The notes: generated from the sequence alone by a model not told the origin. 64,000 bases of DNA from an uncultured Oscillospiraceae bacterium (GCA_944385445.1 CALWXF010000001.1:310001-374000), one strand, 5' to 3'. Numbered from the stretch's first letter, positions 17,747-26,785 are shown. Made by a program: numbers and translations.

Positions 17747-18760
17747 TTACAGCAGGATGACCCCGGCGTCCCGGCAGGCCTCCAGGGTCTGAGCGTCCCA
17801 CACGGAGGCCTGAACCTCGCCGATGTGGGCCTTGCCCAGCAGGTACATGGACACCCGGCTCTGACCGATGCCGCCGCCGATGGTCAGGGGCAGCTTGCCC
17901 TCCAGGAGCATCTTGTGGAAGGGCAGCTCTCGGCGGTCGTCGCATCCGGCCAGGGTGAGCTGGCGGTCCAGGGACTCGGGGCTGACCCGGATGCCCATGG
18001 AGGAGATCTCAAAGGCGCAGCCCAGCACCGAGTTCCACACCAGCAGGTCGCCGTTTAAATTCCAGTCGTCGTAGTCCGGGGCACGGCCGTCGTGGGGCTT
18101 GCCGGATTTCAGGGGGGCGCCGATGCCCATGAGGAAGGTGGTGGGGTGGTCCTTTACCCAGGCGTTCTCCCGCTCCTTGGGGGACAGCTCCGGCCACAGG
18201 TCCTCCAGCTCCTGGGCGGTGACAAAGGACACCTCCCGCTGGATGGTGGGCAGAGGGGTGAGCTGGGGATAGACCGCCCGGAGGGTGGCCTGAGTGTCCG
18301 CCAGGGCTGCCACAATGGTGGTGACGGTATTTTTTAAGTAGGTCTCGTTGCGATCCCGGGGGGCCAGTACCTTCTCCCAGTCCCACTGGTCTACATACAC
18401 CGAGTGGATGTTGTCCAGGTCCTCGTCCCGGCGGATGGCGTTCATGTCGGTGTACAGCCCTTCACCCACCGAGAACTGATAGCGGTGCAGGGCCAGACGC
18501 TTCCACTTGGCCAGAGAGTGCACCACCTGGGCGTCCCGGCCTGCGTCGGGGATATCGAAGGACACCGCCCGCTCCACGCCGTTGAGGTCGTCGTTGAGGC
18601 CGGTGGAGGCCTCCACAAACAGGGGGGCGGAGACCCGGCGCAGATGGAGGGCGCCGCCCAAATTGTCCTCAAATAGACGCTTTAAAAGACCGATGGCCTT
18701 TTGGGTATCGTATAGGTTTAAACAGGGAGAATACCCTGCGGGAATGACAGTGTTCAGCAT
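17747..18760 (-). CDS. asnA: Aspartate-ammonia ligase (asparagine synthetase A)
   Basis: The protein has 337 residues. The ATG at 18760 with GGAGGAG upstream is chosen over the ATG at 18808 because the promoter -10 overlaps the longer start and AsnA is about 330 residues. The class II synthetase-like fold shows SFDIPDAGRDAQVVHSLAKWKR, LYTDMNAIRRDE and the C-terminal GGGIGQSRVSMYLL. It makes asparagine from aspartate, ammonia and ATP in the cytosol. First gene of a two-gene operon with the aldo/keto reductase. Confidence 0.95.
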   Translation of the reverse strand: MLNTVIPAGYSPCLNLYDTQKAIGLLKRLFEDNLGGALHLRRVSAPLFVEASTGLNDDLNGVERAVSFDIPDAGRDAQVVHSLAKWKRLALHRYQFSVGEGLYTDMNAIRRDEDLDNIHSVYVDQWDWEKVLAPRDRNETYLKNTVTTIVAALADTQATLRAVYPQLTPLPTIQREVSFVTAQELEDLWPELSPKERENAWVKDHPTTFLMGIGAPLKSGKPHDGRAPDYDDWNLNGDLLVWNSVLGCAFEISSMGIRVSPESLDRQLTLAGCDDRRELPFHKMLLEGKLPLTIGGGIGQSRVSMYLLGKAHIGEVQASVWDAQTLEACRDAGVILL

Positions 18761-18793
18761 GGCGCAGCTCCTCCAGACGTTAAGATAGAAAAG

Positions 18794-18822
18794 ATTATAC
18801 TTCATCATGCTAAAAAATGCAA
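18794..18822 (-). promoter_or_regulatory. asnA promoter
   Basis: On the minus strand: TTGCAT (18817-18822), a 17-base spacer and a consensus TATAAT (18794-18799). Confidence 0.8.
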
Positions 18823-18830
18823 TTTCCGAT

Positions 18831-18859
18831 TTGTATTTTTTTTGATATGATGTTATAAT
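18831..18859 (+). promoter_or_regulatory. Promoter of the aminopeptidase-phosphohexomutase operon
   Basis: TTGTAT (18831-18836), a 17-base spacer and TATAAT (18854-18859), back to back with the asnA promoter. Confidence 0.75.
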
Positions 18860-18920
18860 ATTAAGGTATTTTGAAATCCCTGTTCTGGGGGAAATGCACA
18901 GCGAAAGGAGAACCTATCCC

Positions 18921-20162
18921 ATGGTTCCAAATTTTAAGGAAAAATTGGAAGAATACGCCCATCTTCTGGTGGATGTGGGCTTGAATATCCAGCCCGGACA
19001 GCTGGTGCGCCTGGCCGCTCCGGTGGAGTGTGCGCCTCTGGCCCGCCTGTGTGCCCAGGCCGCTCTGGACCGGGGGGCCAAGGACGTGGTGATGGAGTGG
19101 GCTGACGACTTCATCACCCGGGAGCGGTATCTGAAGGCAGATGGTCAGGTGTTTGAGGAGTTCCCCGACTACCTGAAGGCCAAGTTTGACTGGATGCTGG
19201 AAGAGGGCTGCACCGCCCTGTCCATCATCGGCTCCGACCCTGAGATGCTCCGAGGCGTGGACTCTGGCCGCATTCAGGCCTGGCAGCGGGTGTCCGGCGA
19301 GAACACCCGGGCCTGGCACGACGCTTTGAGCGCCAACCGCTTCCAGTGGACCATCGGGGCTCACCCCACCCGTGCCTGGGCGGAAAAGGTGTTCCCTGAC
19401 AAGAAGGGGGAAGAGGCCATTGACGCTCTGTGGGAGGCCATCTTCTCGGTGTGCCGCATCACCGGTGACGGCAAGGGCGTGGAGCGTTGGCGGGAGCATG
19501 TGGACGCCACGGCCCGGAGAGCTAAGCTGCTCAACGAGTACAACTTCAAGACCTTGCACTACACCAACTCCCTGGGCACTGACCTGACCATCACCCTCCC
19601 CGACAACCATGTGTGGATGGGCGGCAGCGAGGACACCCCCCGTGGCGTGGAGTTTGTGGCCAACATGCCCACCGAGGAGATCTTCACTGCCCCCCGCTGG
19701 GACGGGGTGAATGGCCGGGTATACGCCGCCATGCCTCTGGCCCTCAACGGCAACCTGGTGCGTGATTTCTATATGGACTTTGAAAACGGCAAGATCGTAA
19801 ACGTCCACGCCGGAGAAGGGGAGGAGTACCTCCGCAACTCTGTGGGCATGGATGAAGGCGCTGCCTATCTGGGCGAGGTGGCCCTGGTGCCCTACGACTC
19901 CCCCATCCGCAACAGCGGCATTTTGTTCTACAACACTCTGTTTGATGAAAATGCCTCCTGCCACCTGGCCTACGGCTCCGCCTATCCCAACTGCGTCAAG
20001 GGCGGCGAGGATCTCAGCGAGGCGGACCAGAAGGCGGCAGGCCTCAACCAGTCCATGACCCATGTGGACTTTATGGTGGGCACCCGTGACCTGTCCATTG
20101 TGGGCACCACCCAGGACGGACGGGAAATCCCCGTGTTTGTGGACGGCAACTTTGCATTTTAA
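18921..20162 (+). CDS. M29-family aminopeptidase (AmpS/PepS type)
   Basis: The protein has 413 residues. ATG 18921 with AAGGAG ten bases upstream gives the usual family start MVPNFKEKLEEYA; the ATG nine codons earlier lacks a good site. M29 features include TLHYTNSLGTDLTITLP, the metal-binding stretches around FVANMPTEEIFTAP and EGEEYLRNSVGMDEGA, NSGILFYNTLFDENASCHLAYG and the C-terminal HVDFMVGT. These are dimetal cytosolic exopeptidases that trim N-terminal residues from peptides. It is followed after 32 bases by the phosphohexomutase gene, so the two are probably one transcript. Confidence 0.92.
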   Translation: MVPNFKEKLEEYAHLLVDVGLNIQPGQLVRLAAPVECAPLARLCAQAALDRGAKDVVMEWADDFITRERYLKADGQVFEEFPDYLKAKFDWMLEEGCTALSIIGSDPEMLRGVDSGRIQAWQRVSGENTRAWHDALSANRFQWTIGAHPTRAWAEKVFPDKKGEEAIDALWEAIFSVCRITGDGKGVERWREHVDATARRAKLLNEYNFKTLHYTNSLGTDLTITLPDNHVWMGGSEDTPRGVEFVANMPTEEIFTAPRWDGVNGRVYAAMPLALNGNLVRDFYMDFENGKIVNVHAGEGEEYLRNSVGMDEGAAYLGEVALVPYDSPIRNSGILFYNTLFDENASCHLAYGSAYPNCVKGGEDLSEADQKAAGLNQSMTHVDFMVGTRDLSIVGTTQDGREIPVFVDGNFAF

Positions 20163-20194
20163 ACAACATTGAGAATATAAGGAGGAACTGTACC

Positions 20195-21922
20195 ATGGAT
20201 TACAAGGCACAATATCAGCGCTGGATGGAGAGTCCGGCCCTGTCCCAGGAGGAGAAGGCGGAGCTGACCGCCATTGCCGGGGACGAGAAGGAAATCGAAT
20301 CCCGCTTTTTCTCCCAGCTCAGCTTTGGCACCGCCGGTCTCCGGGGCACCATGGGTGTGGGCCTGTACCGGATGAACGTACATGTGGTGCGCCACGCCAC
20401 CCAGGCCTTTGCCCAGGTGATTTTGGAGGAGGGCCCCGAGGCGGTGGCCAAGGGCGTGGCCGTGTGCTACGACTGCCGCAACAACTCCGAGCTCTTCGCC
20501 CGTGAGGCCGCCTGCGTCATGGCCGCCAACGGCATCCCCGTGCGCCTGTTCGACTCCCTGCGCCCCACTCCCGAGCTGTCCTTTGCCATCCGGGAGTACG
20601 GCTGCATTGCCGGTATCAACATCACCGCCAGCCACAACCCCAAGGAGTACAACGGCTACAAGGTGTACTGGTCTGACGGCGCTCAGCTGCCTCCCGGCCC
20701 CGCCGACAAGGTGGCCGCCAAGATGCAGGAGCTGGACGTGTTCGACTGCGTGAAGACCATGGACTACAAGAAGGCTCTGGACGAGGGCTGCATCACCCTG
20801 ATGGGCACCGAGACCGACGAGAAGTTCCTCTCTAACGTCATGGAGCAGGTCAACGACCAGGCCGCTGTGGACGCTGTGGCGGACACCTTCAAGATGGTGT
20901 ACACCCCCTTCCACGGCACCGGCTACAAGCTCATCCCCGAGGCGCTGCGCCGTCTGGGCATGAAGCATGTGATCTGCGTGCCCCAGCAGATGATTATCGA
21001 CGGAGACTTCCCCACCGTGGTCTCCCCCAACCCCGAGAACCCTGAGGGCTTCGCCCTGGCTGTGGACATCGCCAAGCGGGAGGGCGCCGACTTCATTCTG
21101 GGCTCTGACCCCGACGCCGACCGTGTGGGCATCATGGTGCGCACCAAGGACGACGGCTTCGTGGTCATCAGCGGCAACCAGACCGGCGTGCTGCTGCTGG
21201 ACTACCTCATCGGCGCCAAGACCCGCACTGGCAAGATGCCCGCAAACCCCGTGGCCCTCAAGAGCCTGGTGACCACCGAGATGGCCCGTAAGGTGGCTGA
21301 GGACAACGGCCTGAAGTGCTTCGACACCTTCACCGGCTTCAAGTTCCTGGCCGAGAAGAAGGACAAGCTGGAGAGCACCGGCGAGGGCAATGTCATCATG
21401 TCCTACGAGGAGTCCTTCGGCTACATGCTTGGCAGCTTCGTCCGGGACAAGGACGCTGTCACCGCCTCCGTGGCCCTCACCGAGATGGCCGCCTGGTATG
21501 CCGGACAGGGCATGACTCTGTATGACGCCCTCCAGGGTCTGTATGAGAAGTACGGCCACTTCGGCGAACGCACCATGAACCTGGTGATGCCCGGCCTGGA
21601 CGGCCTGAAGAAGATGGCCCAGCTCATGGCCGACCTGCGTGCCAATCCCCCCAAGGAAGTGGGCGGCACCGCTGTGGCCCAGTGGAAGGACTACAAGGAT
21701 GGCAGCGTGGTGGACGCCGCCACCGGCGACCACACCACCATGGAGCTGTCCGGCTCCAACGTGTTGCGCTACGAGCTGGTGGACGGCACCTCCGTCATCG
21801 TCCGTCCCTCCGGCACCGAGCCCAAGGTGAAGGTGTACATCCTGGCCCGTGGTGAGAGCCAGGCCGACTGCGCTTCCAAGGTGGAGCGTTACGCCGCCTG
21901 GGCCGAGGGCCTCAAGGGCTAA
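20195..21922 (+). CDS. Phosphoglucomutase/phosphomannomutase (alpha-D-phosphohexomutase)
   Basis: The protein has 575 residues with AGGAGG upstream. All four loops of the superfamily are present: phosphoserine loop TASHNP with Ser146, metal loop DPDADR, sugar loop EESFGYM and phosphate loop RPSGTEPK. The size and GTAGLRG start fit the PgcA/Pgm2 branch. It interconverts hexose 1- and 6-phosphates, which links the neighbouring glycogen phosphorylase (producing glucose 1-phosphate) to glycolysis and to the nucleotide sugars needed by the capsule locus. Two terminators follow. Confidence 0.94.
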   Translation: MDYKAQYQRWMESPALSQEEKAELTAIAGDEKEIESRFFSQLSFGTAGLRGTMGVGLYRMNVHVVRHATQAFAQVILEEGPEAVAKGVAVCYDCRNNSELFAREAACVMAANGIPVRLFDSLRPTPELSFAIREYGCIAGINITASHNPKEYNGYKVYWSDGAQLPPGPADKVAAKMQELDVFDCVKTMDYKKALDEGCITLMGTETDEKFLSNVMEQVNDQAAVDAVADTFKMVYTPFHGTGYKLIPEALRRLGMKHVICVPQQMIIDGDFPTVVSPNPENPEGFALAVDIAKREGADFILGSDPDADRVGIMVRTKDDGFVVISGNQTGVLLLDYLIGAKTRTGKMPANPVALKSLVTTEMARKVAEDNGLKCFDTFTGFKFLAEKKDKLESTGEGNVIMSYEESFGYMLGSFVRDKDAVTASVALTEMAAWYAGQGMTLYDALQGLYEKYGHFGERTMNLVMPGLDGLKKMAQLMADLRANPPKEVGGTAVAQWKDYKDGSVVDAATGDHTTMELSGSNVLRYELVDGTSVIVRPSGTEPKVKVYILARGESQADCASKVERYAAWAEGLKG

Positions 21923-21942
21923 TTTTCCTATAGACGCATAAT

Positions 21943-21976
21943 GACAGGCCCGCCTTCTCAGGAAGGCGGGCCTGTC
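21943..21976 (+). terminator. Terminator of the phosphohexomutase operon
   Basis: A 15-bp perfect stem GACAGGCCCGCCTTC/GAAGGCGGGCCTGTC with a TCAG loop. Confidence 0.8.
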
Positions 21977-21984
21977 TTGTGGAT

Positions 21985-22024
21985 AAAAAATGTCCCGCTC
22001 CGTGTTTGGAGCGGGACATTTTTT
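21985..22024. terminator. Bidirectional terminator next to glgP
   Basis: A 17-bp stem with A-run and T-run flanks (arms 21985-22001 and 22008-22024). It lies three bases from the glgP stop and backs up the previous hairpin. Confidence 0.9.
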
Positions 22025-22027
22025 CGT

Positions 22028-24292
22028 TTAGTCCAGATGCCAGATGTCGTGGTTGTACTGGGCAATGGTGCGGTCGCTGGAGAAGAAGCCGCTCTTGGCA
22101 GTGTTGATGAGCATCTTCTTGGACCACTCGGTGCGGTCCTCGTAGTCGCTGAGCAGGCGGTTGCGCACAGCGGTGTACTCCTCCACATCCAGCAGAGCCA
22201 TGAACCAGTCCTTGGTTTTCATGTCGTTCCACAGAGCCCGCAGGCAAGTCTCGTCGCCCAGAGCCACTAGGGTGGGGGAGACGATGAAGTCCACCACTTC
22301 CTTGACCCAGGGACGGTTGTAGAACTCCTGGGGGTGATAGCTGTGATTGGCGTACATCTGAATGACCCGGTCGCTGGAGGCGCCGAAGGTGTAGATGTTG
22401 TCCCGGCCCACCAGCTGGGCGATTTCCACATTGGCGCCGTCCATGGTGCCCAGGGTGACAGCGCCGTTGGCCATGAACTTCATGTTGCCGGTGCCGGAGG
22501 CCTCCTTGGAGGCCAGGGAGATCTGCTCGGAGATGTCGCAGGCGGGGATGAGCTTTTCCGCCCAGCTGACGTTGTAGTTCTCCACCATGACCACCCGCAG
22601 CCAGGGGCGCACCTGGGGGTCAGACTCAATGAGCTGGCGCAGGCAGAGGATGAGGTGGATGATGTGCTTTGCCATGACATAGGCGGGGGCGGCCTTGGCG
22701 CCGAAGATCACGGTGATGGGGCGGGTGGGCAGAATGCCGTTTTTGATGTCCAGGTACTTCTTGATGACGTACAGGGCGTTCATCTGCTGGCGCTTGTACT
22801 CGTGCAGACGCTTGACCTGAATGTCAAAGATGGACTGGGGGTCCACCTCCACGTTCTGGCGCTGCTTGAGGACTTTGGCCAGCTGCTGCTTGTTGTAGTC
22901 CTTGATGTCCAGCATGGCGCTGAGCACCTTGGGGTCCCGGACGAAGGTGGCGAAGTTCTCCAGCTGGCTGGCGTCCCGGCGCCACTCGCTGCCGATGCAG
23001 TCGTCAATGAGGGAGGCCAGACGGGGGTTGCATACCTCCAGCCAGCGGCGGAAGGTGACGCCGTTGGTCTTGTTGTTGAACTTGTAGCTGTACACGTCGG
23101 CGAAGGGCTTGAGCTCCGAGGTCTTGAGGATCTCGGTGTGCAGGGCGGCCACGCCGTTGGTGGAGTAGGTGTAGTGGATGTCCATGTGGGCCATGTGTAC
23201 CACATCCTTGTGGTCGATGATGACCATGCGGGGGTCGGGGAACACGGACTTGGCCCGGCGGTCCATCTCCCGGATGATGGGCACCAGCTGGGGAGCTACT
23301 CGCTCGATGTAGCTCATGGGCCACTTCTCCAGGGCCTCGGCCAGGATGGTGTGGTTGGTGTAGGCACAGGCGTGGGCCACCTGGTGGAGGGCGTCGTTCA
23401 TGGACAGGCCGCGCTCCAGCAGCAGGCGGGTCAGCTCGGGCAGCACCATAGAGGGGTGGGTGTCGTTGATCTGGATGGCCACATGGTCACACAGGTTCCA
23501 GGGGGAGATGCCCTTCTCGTCCAGCTCCTTCAAAATCAGCTGAGCGCCGGCGGAGACCATGAAGTACTGCTGATACACACGCAGCAGCCGTCCGGCCTCG
23601 TCGCTGTCGTCGGGGTAGAGGAAGGAGGTGAGGTGATGGGCGATGTCCCCCTTGTCAAAGTCGATGCCATCGGTGGGAGCGGCAGCGGGTTTCTCCACGT
23701 CAAACAGGTGCAGGCGGTTGGCCGTCTGGGTGTTGGCGCCGGGCACGGCGATGTCCCACATCACGGCGTTGAGGGTCTGGCTGCCGAACTGGACGGGGAA
23801 GGTGACGTCGGTGGGAATGAGCCAGCCCTGCTCCTCGATCCAGGGATCGGGCTGCTCTTCCTGCTTGTTGTTGCGCAGGTACTGGTGGAACAGGCCGTAG
23901 TGGTAGTTCAGACCTACGCCGTCGCCGGGCAGGCCCAGAGCGGCCAGGGAGTCCAAAAAGCAAGCGGCCAGACGGCCCAGACCGCCGTTGCCCAGGGAGG
24001 GCTCGGGCTCCTGCTCCTCGATCTCGGCCAAGGTAAAGCCGTTTTTCTCCAGCAGGGCGGACACCTGGTCAAAAATGCCCAGGGCCAGCAGGTTGTTGCT
24101 CAGCAGCTTGCCAATGAGGAACTCGGCCGAGAAATAGTACAGCTTGCGGCCGGTGTCCGGGGCGGGGCGCTGGGCGGACAGCTCTTGGGTGAGCTGGAGA
24201 AGAGCGTGGTAGACCTGGGCCTTGGTACACTTGGCCAGAGGCTTACGATAACGCTCCTTGATGATCTCGTTGAGTCTTGCTTGAAATTCCAT
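22028..24292 (-). CDS. glgP: Glycogen/maltodextrin phosphorylase (GT35)
   Basis: The protein has 754 residues; AAGGAG precedes the ATG. Family landmarks are YFSAEFLIGK and SLGNGGLGRLAACFLDS in the N-terminal half, VKRLHEYKRQQMN, and the pyridoxal-phosphate lysine motif EASGTGNMKFMANGA near residues 595-610. It releases glucose 1-phosphate from alpha-1,4-glucan in the cytosol. The convergent phosphohexomutase can convert the product. It is divergent from a LacI-type gene that probably controls it. Confidence 0.96.
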   Translation of the reverse strand: MEFQARLNEIIKERYRKPLAKCTKAQVYHALLQLTQELSAQRPAPDTGRKLYYFSAEFLIGKLLSNNLLALGIFDQVSALLEKNGFTLAEIEEQEPEPSLGNGGLGRLAACFLDSLAALGLPGDGVGLNYHYGLFHQYLRNNKQEEQPDPWIEEQGWLIPTDVTFPVQFGSQTLNAVMWDIAVPGANTQTANRLHLFDVEKPAAAPTDGIDFDKGDIAHHLTSFLYPDDSDEAGRLLRVYQQYFMVSAGAQLILKELDEKGISPWNLCDHVAIQINDTHPSMVLPELTRLLLERGLSMNDALHQVAHACAYTNHTILAEALEKWPMSYIERVAPQLVPIIREMDRRAKSVFPDPRMVIIDHKDVVHMAHMDIHYTYSTNGVAALHTEILKTSELKPFADVYSYKFNNKTNGVTFRRWLEVCNPRLASLIDDCIGSEWRRDASQLENFATFVRDPKVLSAMLDIKDYNKQQLAKVLKQRQNVEVDPQSIFDIQVKRLHEYKRQQMNALYVIKKYLDIKNGILPTRPITVIFGAKAAPAYVMAKHIIHLILCLRQLIESDPQVRPWLRVVMVENYNVSWAEKLIPACDISEQISLASKEASGTGNMKFMANGAVTLGTMDGANVEIAQLVGRDNIYTFGASSDRVIQMYANHSYHPQEFYNRPWVKEVVDFIVSPTLVALGDETCLRALWNDMKTKDWFMALLDVEEYTAVRNRLLSDYEDRTEWSKKMLINTAKSGFFSSDRTIAQYNHDIWHLD

Positions 24293-24349
24293 GGTGAGAT
24301 TCGCTCCTTTTTGAAAGGTATGGTGCTTTTCAACCTAGCGGTTTTCTGA

Positions 24350-24371
24350 TATGATGGTCATTGATATGACC
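24350..24371 (+). promoter_or_regulatory. Candidate lacI-type gene -10 box with palindromic operator
   Basis: TATGAT at 24350-24355 is followed directly by GGTCAT-TGAT-ATGACC (24356-24371), an inverted repeat at the expected transcription start. A second, looser inverted pair TTGAAA/TTTTCAA lies at 24311-24333, toward glgP. Confidence 0.45.
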
Positions 24372-24386
24372 GGAGGGGGAAGTTTT

Positions 24387-25304
24387 ATGGGAGAGAAAAA
24401 AGTGTCCATGCGCCAGATTGCCCAGATATGCGGCTGTTCTCTGGCCACGGTGTCCTACGCCCTCAACCACACAGGGCAGGGGAAGATCAGCAGCGCCACC
24501 CGGCTGCGTATTATTGATACGGCCAAACAGCTCAATTATCCCACCACCCGCACCACCCGGGGCAAGAAGAACCGGGCGGCGATTTTGGTCACCCGCCTCC
24601 ACGGGGAATCGGTGGGGCGGCGGCTGCATCTCACCGACCTGGCCATGCAGCTGGAGGCCCAGCTGTTGGAGTTGGGCATTCCCTCGGTGATTTTGCGCCT
24701 GGGGGACCTGGTGGAGGACTGGCGGAAGATTCTGGCGGTGTCGCCCAGCGTCATCTTTGTGCTGGACGGCGGGTGCCGGGCGGTGGCCCATGTGAACCCT
24801 CCCTGTGTCACGCCCATGATCTTTGTGGACTGTGACAACGACGACCCTCTCTATTATAAGATTTTGCCGGACTATCCGTCCCTCATCCGGACCGCCAAGG
24901 CCCGCTTGGGCCGGGAAGACCTGTTTTTGGTGGCTGAGCCGGTGCGCAGCGGTCAGCTCATGACCCTGCTCTCCCAGGGCTTCCACCCACAGGATGTCTT
25001 CTTCCACGATGGGGCCCAGCCCCTGTCTGCCTTCCTGGAGGCCCACCGGGGCCGGAAAGGCGTGGTGGTGGGAGACCTGCTGGGGGTAGAGGCGTGCCAG
25101 CTGTTCCCACCGGAGGACCTGGCCGTCATCTACTCCCTGGACGACCCGGGGCTGTTCCCACCCCAGACCACCCTGCTGCCCGCACCCAATGTGGGCAAGG
25201 CCAGGGCGGCTGCCTCCGTGGCCTCCGATTTGCTGACACTGGATTATGACCCAACCCAGGGCAACCGCATTCTCGTGAAAGGAAATTTTCCGGCGAACGG
25301 GTAA
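24387..25304 (+). CDS. LacI-family transcriptional regulator
   Basis: The protein has 305 residues; ATG 24387 with GGAGGGGG about nine bases upstream is preferred to earlier ATGs. The helix-turn-helix is clear at residues 8-27 (MRQIAQICGCSLATVSYALN), with a short basic region after it. The C-terminal effector part is shorter and less regular than the periplasmic-binding-protein fold of typical LacI members (330-340 residues), so ligand type cannot be predicted. The divergent position next to glgP suggests control of glycogen or maltodextrin breakdown and of itself. Confidence 0.85.
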   Translation: MGEKKVSMRQIAQICGCSLATVSYALNHTGQGKISSATRLRIIDTAKQLNYPTTRTTRGKKNRAAILVTRLHGESVGRRLHLTDLAMQLEAQLLELGIPSVILRLGDLVEDWRKILAVSPSVIFVLDGGCRAVAHVNPPCVTPMIFVDCDNDDPLYYKILPDYPSLIRTAKARLGREDLFLVAEPVRSGQLMTLLSQGFHPQDVFFHDGAQPLSAFLEAHRGRKGVVVGDLLGVEACQLFPPEDLAVIYSLDDPGLFPPQTTLLPAPNVGKARAAASVASDLLTLDYDPTQGNRILVKGNFPANG

Positions 25305-25612
25305 ATTCTACTACAAAAACAAAAACACGTCAAAGAAAACTGTGAAAAAATACTACACAAGAATAAAAAGTTCAAATTATAGAAAGTGAACAATAGTAGG
25401 TGAACAAAATTTGTTCACTTGAAATTGAAGCCGCAACTGGTTGCAGCCCAAGGAGTTCAAAATTTGTTCATAAAATGTTCACCGGGAAATTCGACTGAAC
25501 AAAACAAAAATCGACCCGTGTTTATTTACCAAAAAAAGTACATTTCTTCACCGAAACAACGAGCTAACCGAGTAGAGAAGCGAGAAGAAAGAAAAATGTG
25601 GAGAAAAAAGGC
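25305..25612. other. AT-rich intergenic region with a cluster of GTGAACAAA motifs
   Basis: No gene is supported here. A perfect 19-bp palindrome GTGAACAAAATTTGTTCAC lies at 25400-25418. Related half-sites are GTGAACAA (25386-25393), TTTGTTCA (25463-25470), TGTTCAC (25476-25482) and TGAACAAAA (25496-25504). The density in 120 bp suggests a protein-binding region. Confidence 0.5.
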
Positions 25613-25640
25613 TTGACAAACGGGAGAAATACGATATAAT
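25613..25640 (+). promoter_or_regulatory. rpsF operon promoter
   Basis: Consensus TTGACA (25613-25618), a 16-base spacer and consensus TATAAT (25635-25640). Confidence 0.88.
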
Positions 25641-25646
25641 TAATGA

Positions 25647-25712
25647 GTCTGTCCAAGAGGACGGGCAACATCCTTGCCTCCGGCAAATCCGGGGGCCATA
25701 TGTCCGTAAGGA
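25647..25712 (+). promoter_or_regulatory. rpsF leader RNA, possible S6:S18 autoregulatory site
   Basis: The leader can form a short GTCC-AAGA-GGAC hairpin and a TGCCTCCGGCAAATCCGGGG structure before the ribosome binding site. rpsF leaders in many bacteria bind the S6:S18 complex through a CCG-containing hairpin; the match here is by position and CCG/GG content only. Confidence 0.35.
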
Positions 25713-25724
25713 GGTGCAAAAGTT

Positions 25725-26021
25725 ATGGCAAAAGTGACTGGTAACTACGAGGTGCTCTACATCATCAACCCCAACCTGGGCGAGGAGGAGACTGCCGCTC
25801 TGGTGGCTAAGTTCAAGACCCTGGCTGAGAGCCGCGGTACTGTGACTGAGGTGGATGAGTGGGGCAAGCGCAAGCTGGCTTACCTGATCGACGATCTGGC
25901 TGAGGGCTACTACGTCCTGATGAGCTTCACCGCCGATCCCGCATTCCCCGCTGAGCTGGACCGTCTGATGCGCATCAACACCGGCATCATGCGCTCCATC
26001 ATCGTCAGCAAGGAAGCCTGA
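25725..26021 (+). CDS. rpsF: 30S ribosomal protein S6
   Basis: The protein has 98 residues with AAGGAGG upstream. It begins NYEVLYIINPNLGEEE and contains the VDEWGKRKLAYLIDDLAEGYYV strand-helix pattern of S6, ending with LMRINTGIMRSIIV. It binds the central domain of 16S rRNA as a heterodimer with S18. First gene of the conserved rpsF-ssb-rpsR operon. Confidence 0.97.
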   Translation: MAKVTGNYEVLYIINPNLGEEETAALVAKFKTLAESRGTVTEVDEWGKRKLAYLIDDLAEGYYVLMSFTADPAFPAELDRLMRINTGIMRSIIVSKEA

Positions 26022-26035
26022 GGAGGAGGTTGCAC

Positions 26036-26482
26036 ATGCTCAACCGAATCGTCCTCATGGGCCGTCTGACCCGTGACCCTGAGCTGAGACACACCCAGAG
26101 CGGCACCGCAGTGGCGTCCTTCTCTCTGGCTGTGGATCGAGATTTCAAGAGTCGTGACAGTGGCGAAAAGACCACCGATTTCATTGATATCGTGGCTTGG
26201 CGCAACACTGCTGAATTCGTATCCAAGTACTTCACCAAGGGCCGTATGGCTGTGGTGGAGGGCCGCCTTCAGATTCGTGATTGGACGGATCGGGACGGCG
26301 GCAAGCGCCGCTCTGCTGAGGTGGTTGCCGACAATGTGTATTTCGGCGACTCCAAGCGGGACGGCGAGAGCGGCGGCAGCTTCAGCCGTCCCGCTGCCCC
26401 CGCTCCCGTGGATTACGGGATTCCTGCCGGCGCCGACCAGTTCGCAGAGCTGGCCGATGACGACGGCGATCTGCCCTTCTAA
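26036..26482 (+). CDS. ssb: Single-stranded DNA-binding protein
   Basis: The protein has 148 residues. ATG 26036 is six bases after AGGAGGAGG; the in-frame TTG two codons earlier is too close. The OB fold (about 1-105) starts MLNRIVLMGRLTRDPELRHTQSG and includes FIDIVAWRNTAEFV and VVEGRLQIRDW. A Gly/Ser/Pro linker leads to the acidic tip DDDGDLPF that recruits repair proteins. It coats single-stranded DNA in replication and repair. Middle gene of the rpsF operon. Confidence 0.97.
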   Translation: MLNRIVLMGRLTRDPELRHTQSGTAVASFSLAVDRDFKSRDSGEKTTDFIDIVAWRNTAEFVSKYFTKGRMAVVEGRLQIRDWTDRDGGKRRSAEVVADNVYFGDSKRDGESGGSFSRPAAPAPVDYGIPAGADQFAELADDDGDLPF

Positions 26483-26516
26483 ACAGGGCCCATCATAAGT
26501 AAGGAGGTCTGCCATT

Positions 26517-26759
26517 ATGGCTATGGATAATGTGAAGCCCCGCGGCAACCGTAAGCGCCGCAAGGTCTGCGCCTTCTGCGTGGACAAGGTGGAGCACATC
26601 GACTACAAGGACGCTGCCAAGCTCAAGCGTTTCCTGTCCGAGCGCTCCAAGATCCTGCCCCGCCGCACCACCGGCACCTGCGCCATGCATCAGCGTCAGC
26701 TGACCGAGGCCATCAAGCGTGCCCGTCACGTGGCTCTGCTGCCCTACGTCACCGACTAA
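26517..26759 (+). CDS. rpsR: 30S ribosomal protein S18
   Basis: The protein has 80 residues, with AAGGAGG ten bases upstream. [35 protein letters not shown] and [19 protein letters not shown] are S18 signatures. The CAFC pair with a further Cys marks the zinc-binding type. Partner of S6 on the small subunit and last gene of the operon. Confidence 0.97.
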   Translation: MAMDNVKPRGNRKRRKVCAFCVDKVEHIDYKDAAKLKRFLSERSKILPRRTTGTCAMHQRQLTEAIKRARHVALLPYVTD

Positions 26760-26785
26760 TTGCAGCACGGGAAACCAGCGATATG

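Noticed and set aside
25400..25418. LexA/SOS box before ssb
   Set aside because: Gram-positive LexA boxes have GAAC-N4-GTTC spacing; here the spacing is seven.
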